13,638 nucleotides of DNA from Acidobacteriaceae bacterium (GTDB lineage Bacteria; Acidobacteriota; Terriglobia; Terriglobales; SbA1). The stretch covers positions 292 through 13,929 of the forward strand of contig PLEA01000460.1 in assembly GCA_003136335.1 (NCBI GenBank). Direction: 5' to 3'. The number at the start of each line of letters is the position of its first letter. Position 1 is the stretch's first letter. A program made the translations under genes and the position numbers. The notes beneath the pieces are model-generated. The model saw only the letters and a program-made list of their open reading frames with translations. It was not told the DNA's origin and searched no databases. Below are positions 1 through 7,073 of this stretch, one piece after another.

Positions 1-620
<620 letters not shown>

Positions 621-659
621 CTAATCTGTTTTGCAGGATTGGCTGCGGGATTTCTTTTG

Positions 660-691
660 AGCTGTCAGCTATCAGCCGTCAGCTTTCAGCT
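660..691. repeat. Heptanucleotide tandem repeat in the groES-groEL spacer
   Basis: On the minus strand this reads AGCT followed by four 7-base units GAAAGCT, GACGGCT, GATAGCT and GACAGCT. Every unit fits GAnNGCT with one or two changes. It lies in the 111-base spacer between the groES stop and the groEL start. It is not symmetrical enough for a strong hairpin and has no T-tract, so it is not an obvious terminator. Short heptamer arrays of this kind are known as low-complexity spacers in several bacterial genomes. A role in mRNA processing between the two genes is only a possibility. Confidence 0.75.
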
Positions 692-719
692 ACTTGCTTC
701 TAGCTAAATGCTTGACTTC

Positions 720-1055
720 TTATCTCTTCGATCCGGCTAGTTCTTTCTTGGCCGGGCTGGCGGCGCCGGTGAGGATGCCGAGGACTTCTTCTTCCTTCAT
801 GATGATGAACTCTTCGCCATCAATCTTGATCTCGGTGCCGGAGTACTTGCCGAACAGGATGCGGTCGCCCTCTTTGACGGCCAGAGGGAAGGTTTTGCCT
901 TCGTCGTTGGTGCGGCCTTTGCCGGTGGAGATGACTTCGCCTTCCTGCGGCTTGTCTTTGGCTGAGTCGGGGATGATGATGCCGCCACGGGTGGTGGAAG
1001 CTTCTTCCACGCGACGGACCAGAAGGCGGTCATGGAGTGGTGAAAATTTCGCCAT
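720..1055 (-). CDS. groES: 10 kDa co-chaperonin GroES
   Basis: Heptameric lid of the GroEL chamber, acting in the cytosol. The 111-residue product begins [15 protein letters not shown] and contains the mobile loop around residues 17-34 ([18 protein letters not shown]), the GEV core strand, and [19 protein letters not shown]. It is about 14 residues longer than the usual ~97, because of an extra Ala/Lys-rich tail after the normal end near EVLGILT. I chose the ATG at 1055 because a strong SD, AAAGGAG (1064-1070), sits eight bases upstream. The ATG at 1073 would overlap that SD and add six residues foreign to the family. It is the first gene of the operon with groEL and is controlled by the CIRCE/promoter region at 1144-1198. 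Confidence 0.97.
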   Translation of the reverse strand: MAKFSPLHDRLLVRRVEEASTTRGGIIIPDSAKDKPQEGEVISTGKGRTNDEGKTFPLAVKEGDRILFGKYSGTEIKIDGEEFIIMKEEEVLGILTGAASPAKKELAGSKR

Positions 1056-1143
1056 GTTTGTTACTCCTTTCAAGGATTTAGAACGTTATACTGCTTCGGT
1101 TGATGTGCGTAAACCTATGATTTGGTTGGGCTAGGCATTGCTG

Positions 1144-1170
1144 TTAGCAGTTACGCCCATCGAGTGCCAA
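1144..1170 (-). promoter_or_regulatory. CIRCE element (HrcA operator) of groES-groEL
   Basis: On the minus strand it reads TTGGCACTC, nine bases, then AACTGCTAA. The consensus CIRCE is TTAGCACTC-N9-GAGTGCTAA, so the halves match 8 of 9 and 7 of 9, with exact 9-base spacing. It starts at the last base of the -10 box and covers the expected transcription start. HrcA bound there would therefore block initiation, and the element would also lie in the 5' leader. HrcA itself is not in the window. It implies heat-shock derepression of the operon. Confidence 0.88.
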
Positions 1171-1198
1171 TTCTAGGAGATGAGCAGGGAATTGTCAA
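1170..1198 (-). promoter_or_regulatory. Sigma70-type promoter of groES-groEL
   Basis: Reading the minus strand: TTGACA (1193-1198), a 17-base spacer, then TAGAAT (1170-1175). The -35 is a perfect consensus match and the -10 matches 5 of 6. The predicted start near 1163 lies inside the CIRCE palindrome, giving a leader of roughly 108 bases before groES. The overlap with CIRCE supports a vegetative promoter under HrcA repression rather than a dedicated heat-shock sigma factor. Confidence 0.88.
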
Positions 1199-1252
1199 GG
1201 GGGTAGAAGCGCCCGCAGTGTAGATGATTCTTTAATGCACTCTTTCGGCGGC

Positions 1253-1376
1253 GTCATCCCGACTCCGGCGCATTTCAGCCGGGAGAGGGATCTTGCGTGG
1301 GAGCTCTCTAGACGCGCTGCCGGTCTCCGCGCGAGATCCTTCCGTTCGCCTGAAGAACGGCTCCGGTCAGGATGAC
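1253..1376. repeat. Nested inverted-repeat element between groES and the M56 gene
   Basis: The 329 bases between groES and the M56 gene hold no gene. They contain the groES promoter region and then this ~124-bp unit. Its ends are GTCATCC (1253-1259) and GGATGAC (1370-1376), exact inverted copies. Inside, AGGGATCTTGCG (1286-1297) pairs with CGCGAGATCCTT (1330-1341), 10 of 12. The GTCATCC...GGATGAC layout resembles short non-coding interspersed repeats common in GC-rich soil bacteria. Copy number cannot be judged here, as no second copy is seen in the window. It has no T-tract typical of a terminator. Confidence 0.6.
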
Positions 1377-1402
1377 CCCCCTTGGAAACGGAGAACCGTG
1401 GT

Positions 1403-3598
1403 TCAAATTTCTGGCTGCGCGGTGCCCTTCGCTATCGCTTCATCGAGGAGCTGCTTTATTTGGCTGGTGGCATGCTCCGCCAGTTCGGCCTGCTGGCGGC
1501 CTAGTTCGCCTTGCTGTTCGCCGAGTTTGCCCTGCTTTTCTCCGAGGGCGCCCATTTCCTCGCCTAGCTTGCCTTGCTGATCGCCGGCGTGAGATTGAAG
1601 ATCGCCGATCTTGCTCTGTAAGTCTCCAATTTCGGATTGAATATGGCTGACTTGCTCTACGGTGGCGCCGGAGCTGAGCTGTTTCAATTCCGCTTTGAGT
1701 TTTTCGAGCTCGGCCGTCATGTCTGGGACGTTTACGCGAATCTGTTGCATTTTTGCGCTGAGCTCTTCCTGTTGTTTTCCCAGGGCTTCCTGCTGCTTGC
1801 CGAGTTCCTCCTGTTTCTTCCCGAGCTTTTCTTGCGGGTCCCACAGCTTCTTGGCGCGGTCGATCGTGGCCTGGTCGCGAATGACATAGGATTTTTCGTC
1901 GCGCTCGAACCAGATGAAATCGCCCTGAATGTTTTTCCTGAGCTTCTCGACATGGCGGGCATCTTCTGACGAGCCGGACATGGTGAGGGAATCGGTCTTA
2001 CCGGAAACGATCACGAAGCGCTGTTCGTCGTCGTAGCCGTAGTGATAAGAAAAGCCGCGACCGGAGGATGAGCTTGACGTTTTCGTCTGTTCACGCCATT
2101 CGACCGGCGCGAGCGGCGCGATGGGAGCAACAGGCGCAACTGGGGCTACTGTTCCGCCGGCAATACCGGATGCGGGCGCGAGGCTAGGGATTGGAATGCC
2201 GGAAACTCCATCCTTAATGGTTCCGTTGATCATGGCCGGTGCAAGTGCCGGAACAGGTTGAGGCGGGGGTTCGGTAGCCATGACGTCTGCAGCCGGTGCC
2301 GGAGCCGGAGCGTTACTTGGCTGAGCCTTTGGCGCGGCTCCTGGGGCGGATTCGGTCGACGTCTGGTTTTGCCCGAGTTGCACGGACGCGAGGCCGATAT
2401 GGTGTGCTGGCTGTGCGGAAGCAGCGAGATAAACAACCGGAACCGCAAGGGCGACGACTACGGCGGCAATCGATTTCTTGAAACGCATGGCAACAGATCC
2501 TTTCCAAGCGAGAATTCTTTCCATTCTTTGTTCGGCCTGACCTGACTTGGCCATTGCAACGCCTTGCCACCACACGCGTCCCGGCGCGGTTTGCAAGGCT
2601 TCGAAGAAACTCAGCAACGTTCGGGCATAAACCTTACGGTCGGCCCCACACGACAGGGCGGCTTCATCGCTGGCCTGCTCGGCGAGGCTGGCCAGATGGC
2701 GGTCAAGCCACCAGGCAAGTGGGCTGAACCAGAAAATCGCGCGATGCAGAAGCGAAAGGCGCTGGGTTAGGGCGTCGTGACGGGCGACGTGCGAGACCTC
2801 ATGGGCAAGGACCGCGTCAAGTTTTGCGTCGTCCCATTCGCGCCAGCTATACGGCAGCAGAATCGTGGACCGCAACGCGCCCATGGTGAGCGGCACGGAA
2901 ATGTATTCCGATTCGGCAGCGCGGGGAATGAAGGTGAGCCCTGCGGCCCTCGCGTGAGAGACAAGCCTGCTCGCGAGGCGCGGATCGTCAATGGTTTGCG
3001 ATGCTTGCTTCAGGCGGTGGCCGAAAGCGAGCCCGATGAAGAAGCGCAGGAGAAGAATCATCGCTCCGGCGACATAGATGCCGGCCGCGACTGCATTCCA
3101 CGGTGTCGAGGACCGGAACGGTAAAGAGGCCGCGGGAGCCGGACCGACAGGGAGCATTTCTGTTCGCGACCGCGCCTTGCCGTTGGTTGGGGCCAGCTTC
3201 GGTTTTACTTCTTCTGTATAAGAGATCGATGGCTCGCCCGTTCTAGTGGCGGCAGCAGGCTGCGCAGCCACCATCTCTGTGGGGACCTGCTGGTCCGCAA
3301 GGAATACCCCGCCCAAGCGAAGCTTGGACGGGGCACCCTCGGGGTTTTGAAGGGATGCGTCTTGCAGGAAAGCAGGCGCAGGAATCGGAAGCGGCGGCAG
3401 CATCCATTGCAGCAAGGGCATCGCAATGGCGGCATAGAGTACTGCGGTCCATGTGAGCAGGCGCAGGCCGGTGGTCTTCACTCGAAACGCAGTTAGCGCG
3501 AGGCCTACTATGACGCTCAAGACAAGAGCGCGTGCGGCGGAGTTTGCGAGCTGTGCGAGAAGGCTTGTAGACGCTGGAAGGGCTGCGAAGAGCGTCAT
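1403..3598 (-). CDS. BlaR1/MecR1-like M56 family membrane metallopeptidase with C-terminal coiled coil
   Basis: Probable membrane zinc protease that senses a signal and inactivates the partner BlaI-type repressor. Of 731 residues, the M56 part is about 1-395. It has hydrophobic segments at ~23-38, 45-66 and 168-192, the zinc motif HEVSH at 266-270, a likely third ligand in LAEQASDE (~305-312), and a last membrane helix at ~376-394. A Pro/Ala-rich linker (~420-500, with an APVAPVAPIAPLAP run) leads to a short folded segment (~515-585). Two glutamine-rich heptad blocks follow (590-617, 676-710) with a helical link between them. True BlaR1 has a penicillin-binding sensor at this end; no SxxK-type acylation site or beta-lactamase-like domain is visible here. 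It overlaps the repressor stop by ATGA, so the two are translationally coupled. The ligand is unknown and beta-lactam sensing should not be assumed. Confidence 0.88.
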   Translation of the reverse strand: MTLFAALPASTSLLAQLANSAARALVLSVIVGLALTAFRVKTTGLRLLTWTAVLYAAIAMPLLQWMLPPLPIPAPAFLQDASLQNPEGAPSKLRLGGVFLADQQVPTEMVAAQPAAATRTGEPSISYTEEVKPKLAPTNGKARSRTEMLPVGPAPAASLPFRSSTPWNAVAAGIYVAGAMILLLRFFIGLAFGHRLKQASQTIDDPRLASRLVSHARAAGLTFIPRAAESEYISVPLTMGALRSTILLPYSWREWDDAKLDAVLAHEVSHVARHDALTQRLSLLHRAIFWFSPLAWWLDRHLASLAEQASDEAALSCGADRKVYARTLLSFFEALQTAPGRVWWQGVAMAKSGQAEQRMERILAWKGSVAMRFKKSIAAVVVALAVPVVYLAASAQPAHHIGLASVQLGQNQTSTESAPGAAPKAQPSNAPAPAPAADVMATEPPPQPVPALAPAMINGTIKDGVSGIPIPSLAPASGIAGGTVAPVAPVAPIAPLAPVEWREQTKTSSSSSGRGFSYHYGYDDEQRFVIVSGKTDSLTMSGSSEDARHVEKLRKNIQGDFIWFERDEKSYVIRDQATIDRAKKLWDPQEKLGKKQEELGKQQEALGKQQEELSAKMQQIRVNVPDMTAELEKLKAELKQLSSGATVEQVSHIQSEIGDLQSKIGDLQSHAGDQQGKLGEEMGALGEKQGKLGEQQGELGRQQAELAEHATSQIKQLLDEAIAKGTAQPEI
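1469..1831 (-). repeat. Heptad-coding repeat region in the tail of the M56 protein
   Basis: Two groups of imperfect 21-bp units lie within the M56 gene. The first (1748-1831) codes EKLGKKQ, EELGKQQ, EALGKQQ, EELSAKM. The second (1469-1573) codes GKLGEEM, GALGEKQ, GKLGEQQ, GELGRQQ, AELAEHA. The linker between them includes IGDLQSK and IGDLQSH. Exact seven-residue spacing with Leu at a fixed place and Gln/Glu/Lys around it predicts a long coiled coil, probably outside the membrane and possibly an oligomerisation or envelope-binding stalk. Such 21-bp units can expand or contract by slippage. Confidence 0.8.
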
Positions 3599-4035
3599 GG
3601 CTTTGGTTCCTTTTTTGCAGCGATTTTTTCGTCAATCGTCTTTCCGTCAATCGTCTTTTCGTCAATGCTGCGGGCGAGGCGTTCCAACTGTTTGCGGCTG
3701 AGCACGGCGCTATCTACCATGCCGAGAACTAGTTCCTCGGCGGAGCCGCCGCAGAAGCGATCGATGATGCCTTTTACGGCGCGCACCGCTACGCTCTGGC
3801 GCGCGTCTGAGGCTCGGTAAATGAATGTGCGGCCTTGAATCTCGTGCGTGAGATAGCCTTTTTCTTCGAGGCGGCGCAGAACGGTGCGGATGGTGGAGTC
3901 CTTCATGGGACGGGACGAGGCCAGGGCTTCGCGGCAAGCTTCGGAGGACGATGGGCCGTGGGTCCAGATGTAATCCATAACCGCCTGCTCCACCTCTCCC
4001 AAATTCTTTAGACGAATCTGCCGTGTGTTAGTCAT
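3595..4035 (-). CDS. BlaI/MecI/CopY family transcriptional repressor
   Basis: Dimeric winged-helix repressor expected to bind an inverted repeat at its own promoter and to be inactivated through the adjacent M56 protease. From the ATG at 4035 the protein has 146 residues. These comprise LGEVEQAVMDYIWTHGP, the recognition region KDSTIRTVLRRLEEKGYL and the wing EIQGRTFIYRA, then the C-terminal dimerisation helices (AEELVLGMVDSAVLSRKQLERLARSI). This order and spacing are typical of the family. I rejected the longer frame to 4227: the extra 64 residues resemble nothing in the family, and the operator-like palindrome lies immediately upstream of 4035. No SD is visible, so the message may be nearly leaderless. 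The tail carries a 15-bp tandem repeat (IDEKT/IDGKT/IDEKI). It is the first gene of the operon, followed by the M56 gene. Confidence 0.93.
   Translation of the reverse strand: MTNTRQIRLKNLGEVEQAVMDYIWTHGPSSSEACREALASSRPMKDSTIRTVLRRLEEKGYLTHEIQGRTFIYRASDARQSVAVRAVKGIIDRFCGGSAEELVLGMVDSAVLSRKQLERLARSIDEKTIDGKTIDEKIAAKKEPKP
3631..3666 (-). repeat. 15-bp tandem repeat coding the repressor C-terminus
   Basis: On the plus strand GTCAATCGTCTTTCC (3631-3645) is followed by GTCAATCGTCTTTTC (3646-3660) and GTCAAT (3661-3666). That is 2.4 copies with one mismatch. In the repressor frame it encodes repeated I-D-E/G-K-T units close to the C-terminus, beyond the conserved dimerisation region. Copy-number change would keep the frame and only alter tail length. 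Confidence 0.85.
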
Positions 4036-4041
4036 TGTAGC

Positions 4042-4077
4042 GTTACAACGTGTAACATATGACCTTGCGGCTGTCAA
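4042..4077 (-). promoter_or_regulatory. Promoter and BlaI-type operator of the repressor-M56 operon
   Basis: A perfect inverted repeat GTTACA-ACG-TGTAAC lies at 4042-4056, six bases before the repressor ATG. A second, overlapping TGTA-N4-TACA lies at 4036-4047. BlaI-family repressors bind TACA/TGTA-type palindromes. On the minus strand a consensus TTGACA is at 4072-4077. A -10 at 17-base spacing would be TACACG (4049-4054), a weak match lying inside the palindrome. Repressor binding would thus cover the -10 and start site, which fits autorepression. The -10 assignment is uncertain; the palindrome itself is exact. Confidence 0.75.
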
Positions 4078-4261
4078 GAAGAAAAGTTGCGCTGACTTGA
4101 AGGCGAGGAGGAGCAGGGGGTTGAATTGCTCTGGATTTCGTGGACGAATCGGCGGGCGGCAAAGGATCCGCCAGGAATCTTTCTTCATACTTGCTGATGG
4201 GAAGAGGCTGGCTGAGAGTAAATGCATTCCGGTCGCTCAATAAATCGTCAGGAAGTAACCC

Positions 4262-4603
4262 ATGCAACCAATCGTTTGTCTGCGCTGCAGGCGCGAAATT
4301 GAGGCAGGACACAAGTCCGTCGCGGTATACATGTTCGCGCAGACTGTCGGAGTAAAGCCGCGGCAGAAGTCCGGGGCGCAGAGGATTTGCTTTTGTCCCC
4401 AGTGCGCGGTATCGCTGGCGATGGGGATGCCGCCGGAGGGGGCGCTGAACATGGCGGCCTGGAACATGATCCGTGATCTGGTGAGCTCTGAGCCTTCGTT
4501 GAATCAGGCGGCTTGGGAGGGCTTGCGAGGCGTGGTGGGATTGCTCGGTTCCGGCGACGGTTCCGCTTCCGATGCGAGAGCTCGATTCCGCAGGGCAGGG
4601 TAA
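4262..4603 (+). CDS. Small Cys-rich protein, probable zinc ribbon, function unknown
   Basis: A 113-residue protein I cannot assign to a named family. It opens MQPIVCLRCRREIEAG and has a second cysteine pair in ICFCPQCA near residues 43-49. The two CxxC pairs are about 35 residues apart, as expected for a single zinc ribbon. The rest is helical with an Ala/Gly-rich C-terminus and no membrane segment or signal peptide, so it should be cytosolic. A weak purine-rich stretch (AGGAAG) precedes the ATG. The stop lies 17 bases before the next gene, which is on the same strand, so the two may be co-transcribed. The gene starts about 226 bases from the divergent repressor gene. A nucleic-acid or protein-binding role is only a guess from the zinc ribbon. 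Confidence 0.7.
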   Translation: MQPIVCLRCRREIEAGHKSVAVYMFAQTVGVKPRQKSGAQRICFCPQCAVSLAMGMPPEGALNMAAWNMIRDLVSSEPSLNQAAWEGLRGVVGLLGSGDGSASDARARFRRAG

Positions 4604-4620
4604 ACTGGGAGGAGTCAACC

Positions 4621-4983
4621 ATGCCTCCCACGCTTGGCAACGGCAAGATCTGCTACATACAGATTCCTGCGACAGACATTGCGCGCTCGGCCGATTTCTA
4701 CCACTGCGTCTTCGGCTGGAACATTCGGCAGCGCGGAGATGGCACCGCCTTTGATGATGGGGTGGGCGAAGTGAGCGGCGAATGGGTTCTGGATCGTCCG
4801 CCCGCTATACTGCCCGGGCTGCTGGTTTACATCATGGTCGATAGCGTGGCCGTCACGGTGGACCTGATCATGGCGAATGGGGGCGAGATTGCGCAGCCGA
4901 TCGGTGGGGATGCGCCAGAGATCACCGCGAGATTTCGCGACCCGGGCGGAAACGTGATCGGGATTTACCAGGAGCCGGCCTGA
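4621..4983 (+). CDS. VOC-superfamily (glyoxalase/bleomycin-resistance fold) protein
   Basis: A 120-residue single-module VOC protein with the expected paired beta-alpha-beta-beta-beta layout. The first half is ICYIQIPATDIARSADFYHCVFGW and the second is LLVYIMVDSVAVTVDLIMANGG..., ending ARFRDPGGNVIGIYQEP. The DPxGNxxGIYQ ending is typical. The usual first metal ligand (His at the start of strand one) is Gln in YIQIP, so a classic glyoxalase I metal centre is doubtful. The substrate cannot be predicted; related small VOC proteins include many uncharacterised stress or resistance proteins. The ATG at 4621 is set by a strong SD, GGGAGGAG (4607-4614), six bases upstream. It follows the Cys-rich gene by 17 bases in a likely two-gene unit. 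Confidence 0.9.
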   Translation: MPPTLGNGKICYIQIPATDIARSADFYHCVFGWNIRQRGDGTAFDDGVGEVSGEWVLDRPPAILPGLLVYIMVDSVAVTVDLIMANGGEIAQPIGGDAPEITARFRDPGGNVIGIYQEPA

Positions 4984-5014
4984 AAGTTAGACAGGATGAA
5001 CACCGAGTTGGACT

Positions 5015-5048
5015 GAGAGCATAGCGACTGATCATCGCGCGTGCTCTC
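5015..5048 (+). terminator. Candidate hairpin terminator between convergent genes
   Basis: GAGAGCA (5015-5021) pairs with TGCTCTC (5042-5048), and an inner GCGA/TCGC can extend the stem. A pyrimidine-rich run (TTCCTTCTGCCTTCTG) follows on the plus strand. It lies between the VOC gene and the convergent cytochrome gene, where a terminator is expected. The T-tract is interrupted, so intrinsic efficiency is uncertain. Confidence 0.45.
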
Positions 5049-5084
5049 TTCCTTCTGCCTTCTGCTCAATCCTGAACCGCGTTT

Positions 5085-5537
5085 CTATTGCGGCTTCTGC
5101 TCGCTGTCGGGCTTCTTCTTGGCGAGCGAGCGGACATAATTGACTAGGTCCCAGTTCTCTTCGGTTTTGATGCGCTGACCTTCAGGGGGCATGTCCTCGT
5201 GGCCGTTTTTGATGATGTAGAAGATTTCGCCGTCGGTGCGGTCTTTCAGAGTTGCGGGATCGGTGAAATCGGCTAGGGTGAGTTTCATGTCCTTGGCGGT
5301 CTCGCCTTTGCCATCGCCATCTTTGCCGTGGCACATGGCGCAGTCAAGGGTCCACCATTTTTTGGCGCGGGCGATGGACTCGGGCGTGGACTTGACCGGA
5401 TTCGGCTGCTTGGCGGCTTCAACGGGGATCGCGGCGTATGTCGGAGTCTTCTCGGGCGTGGGGGTTGAGGACTGCTGCGCGGGTAGCGCGGGTACGAAGA
5501 GAAAAAAAGCGGGAAGAACCAGTGTGAGTCTGGTCAC
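5085..5537 (-). CDS. Exported monoheme c-type cytochrome
   Basis: Periplasmic electron carrier or electron-transfer subunit of 150 residues. It has a Sec-type signal (MTRLTLVLPAFFLFVPALPA, cleavage near residue 20), then a Pro/Thr-rich stretch. The heme-binding site CAMCHGKDGDGKGE has Cys66, Cys69 and His70. The likely axial Met is M116 in HEDMPPEG, and a C-terminal helix ENWDLVNYVRSLAKK closes the class I cytochrome fold. The start is GTG at 5537, supported by the SD GAGGAG (5544-5549) six bases upstream. An ATG start would lose the signal peptide. It is transcribed alone, convergent with the VOC gene, so its redox partner is not evident. Such small cytochromes often serve oxidases or dehydrogenases encoded elsewhere. 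Confidence 0.93.
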   Translation of the reverse strand: MTRLTLVLPAFFLFVPALPAQQSSTPTPEKTPTYAAIPVEAAKQPNPVKSTPESIARAKKWWTLDCAMCHGKDGDGKGETAKDMKLTLADFTDPATLKDRTDGEIFYIIKNGHEDMPPEGQRIKTEENWDLVNYVRSLAKKKPDSEQKPQ

Positions 5538-5584
5538 AGGAATCTCCTCTTAGATTTAAGAGTGGCCTACGAAAGAATTGTAGC

Positions 5585-5706
5585 ACCGGCGCGGCGCCGG
5601 TCTCACGCTTGGACAATTCTCCGTAGAGACGTGGCTTGCAACGTCTCTCTCTTACCATCGTTGGGAATGGCGCGAGCCGAGATGTAGCAAAGCTACGTCT
5701 CTACGG
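5585..5706. repeat. Hairpin-rich intergenic repeat block
   Basis: The 305-base gap (5538-5842) between the divergent cytochrome and dehydrogenase genes holds no gene. It contains a perfect palindrome ACCGGCGC-G-GCGCCGGT (5585-5601). A second unit has CCGTAGAGACGT (5621-5632) facing ACGTCTC (5641-5647). A third has GAGATGTAGC (5680-5689) facing GCTACGTCTC (5692-5701), continuing as TACGG. The outer CCGTAGAGACGT and ACGTCTCTACGG (5695-5706) are exact inverted copies about 60 bases apart. This looks like two interspersed-repeat cores in opposite orientation. Promoters for the flanking genes must lie in or beside it; I see no convincing -35/-10 pair. Confidence 0.65.
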
Positions 5707-5842
5707 AATGACGCTGAGTGAACGGAGCAACAACAAGCTGCGGTCTGTGTCGCGTATGATAATTTTCGATAGTCTGCGGTGTGCGGTGCAGACTCGAAGC
5801 AGCGCACTGTGATTATCCTCAAAGGAATGTTCCCGAAAAATC

Positions 5843-6952
5843 ATGAGCAACAAAATTCGCGTGTTTGCTACCTGCGACATTGGAGAAGCGATTGAGCTGC
5901 TGCGCAATCGAGGATATGAGGTGGAAGTCTATCCGCACCCGGAAGCGCCGCCGAAAAGTTTGATTCTCGCAAAGGTGAAGTCTGGCGTGGACGGGTTGAT
6001 CACAACTTTGCGCGATCCGATTGATGCGGAGGTGTTTGAGGCGGGCAAAGGCAGGTTGAAGGTGGTGGCGCAGATTGCGGTGGGGTTTGACAACATCAAT
6101 CGCGCGGACGCCAACCGGTACAAGGTTCCGTTCACCCATACCGCCGATGTGTTGACGGAAGCGACGGCGGAGTTTGCGTTTTTCCTGATGGGAACCCTGG
6201 CGCGAAAAATGTGGGCTGCGGAGCATTTGACGCGTGAGAACCAGTGGGGATACTGGCATCCCTATTTGCCGTTTTTGGGGGATGAAGTCACTGGTAAGAC
6301 TGTGGCTGTAATCGGGACCGGGCGGATCGGGTTGGCTTTGATCAAGAAATGCGTTGGGTTCGATATGAATGTTTTGTGCTATGACCCGGCGTATGAAAAT
6401 CAGGCGTTTGTGCGGACGATTCAGGAGTTGAACGATTTGCGCCATACGAAAGGGCTGACTAAGGAAAAGGCTTGGATCAAGTATGTGCCGTTTGAAGAGG
6501 CGCTGCGGGGAGCGGACTTTGTCAGCGTGCATGTACCGCTGCTGCGAGTTGGGGAGAGTGCGACGCCGACGTATCACCTTTTCAACGAGAAGAATTTGCG
6601 GCTGATGAAGGCGACCGCTTATCTGGTAAATACTTCGCGGGGGCCGGTGGTGGATGAGGCGGCCCTGGCGCTGGCGCTGCGGGAAAACTGGATTGCGGGC
6701 GCTGCCTTGGATGTGTATGAGAAGGAGCCGCTGCCGGCGGATTCTCCGCTGCGCGATCCGGCGATTGCGGATCGTTGCCGCTTGTTGCCCCACTTTGCCA
6801 GCGCGGCGCGGATTACGCGGCTCTCGACCGATCCGGACAAAGGGATGGCTGGGCGGTGTGCTCAGGGGCTGATTGACGTGCTCGAGGGCAACTACGGCGG
6901 GGATGTTACCAAGATGCCGTATGTGGTTAACAAGGAAGGATTTGGAAACTAG
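5843..6952 (+). CDS. D-isomer-specific 2-hydroxyacid dehydrogenase (NAD(P)-dependent)
   Basis: Cytosolic oxidoreductase interconverting a 2-keto acid and a D-2-hydroxy acid, by family. Its 369 residues show the split substrate domain (about 1-105 and 320-369) around a Rossmann domain. The dinucleotide motif is GTGRIG (158-163), with an Asp at the end of strand two (CYDP, D181) that usually favours NAD over NADP. Catalytic residues are R266 in NTSRGPVVDE, E295 in VYEKEP and H317 in LLPHFASA. An insertion of about 30 residues (roughly 182-216, AYENQAFVRT...) follows the Asp and is longer than in glyoxylate reductases or PGDH. No ACT domain is present, so it is not a standard serine-pathway PGDH. 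Substrate unknown (glyoxylate, hydroxypyruvate or another keto acid). The purine run AAAGGA is 16 bases from the ATG, too far for a good SD. Confidence 0.93.
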   Translation: MSNKIRVFATCDIGEAIELLRNRGYEVEVYPHPEAPPKSLILAKVKSGVDGLITTLRDPIDAEVFEAGKGRLKVVAQIAVGFDNINRADANRYKVPFTHTADVLTEATAEFAFFLMGTLARKMWAAEHLTRENQWGYWHPYLPFLGDEVTGKTVAVIGTGRIGLALIKKCVGFDMNVLCYDPAYENQAFVRTIQELNDLRHTKGLTKEKAWIKYVPFEEALRGADFVSVHVPLLRVGESATPTYHLFNEKNLRLMKATAYLVNTSRGPVVDEAALALALRENWIAGAALDVYEKEPLPADSPLRDPAIADRCRLLPHFASAARITRLSTDPDKGMAGRCAQGLIDVLEGNYGGDVTKMPYVVNKEGFGN

Positions 6953-7073
6953 CCCTTAACTGGCAGGAATCAGATTGAATCCCTCATTTGCTAGCAGGTA
7001 TCAAAAGGTTTAATGGCGTCTAGGGACGAGCTTGCGCGTACAATACTCTAGGTTATCGAGTTTAAGGATCAGA

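Noticed and set aside
660..691. CRISPR-like array
   Set aside because: Units are only 7 bases with no spacers; it is a simple tandem repeat.
694..1134. Plus-strand open frame over groES (146 codons)
   Set aside because: Antisense to groES and running through its promoter and SD; no protein features.
4036..4227. 64-residue N-terminal extension of the BlaI-type repressor
   Set aside because: It would run through the operator palindrome and has no match to the family's start.
4043..4618. Minus-strand open frame of 191 codons opposite the Cys-rich gene
   Set aside because: Pro/Ser/Arg-rich product without family features; the plus-strand frame has paired CxxC motifs and is spaced like an operon with the VOC gene.
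5819..6793. Long minus-strand open frame (324 codons)
   Set aside because: It lies opposite the clear D-2-hydroxyacid dehydrogenase and its product is Arg/His/Gln-rich with no domain, as expected of a GC-rich antisense shadow.
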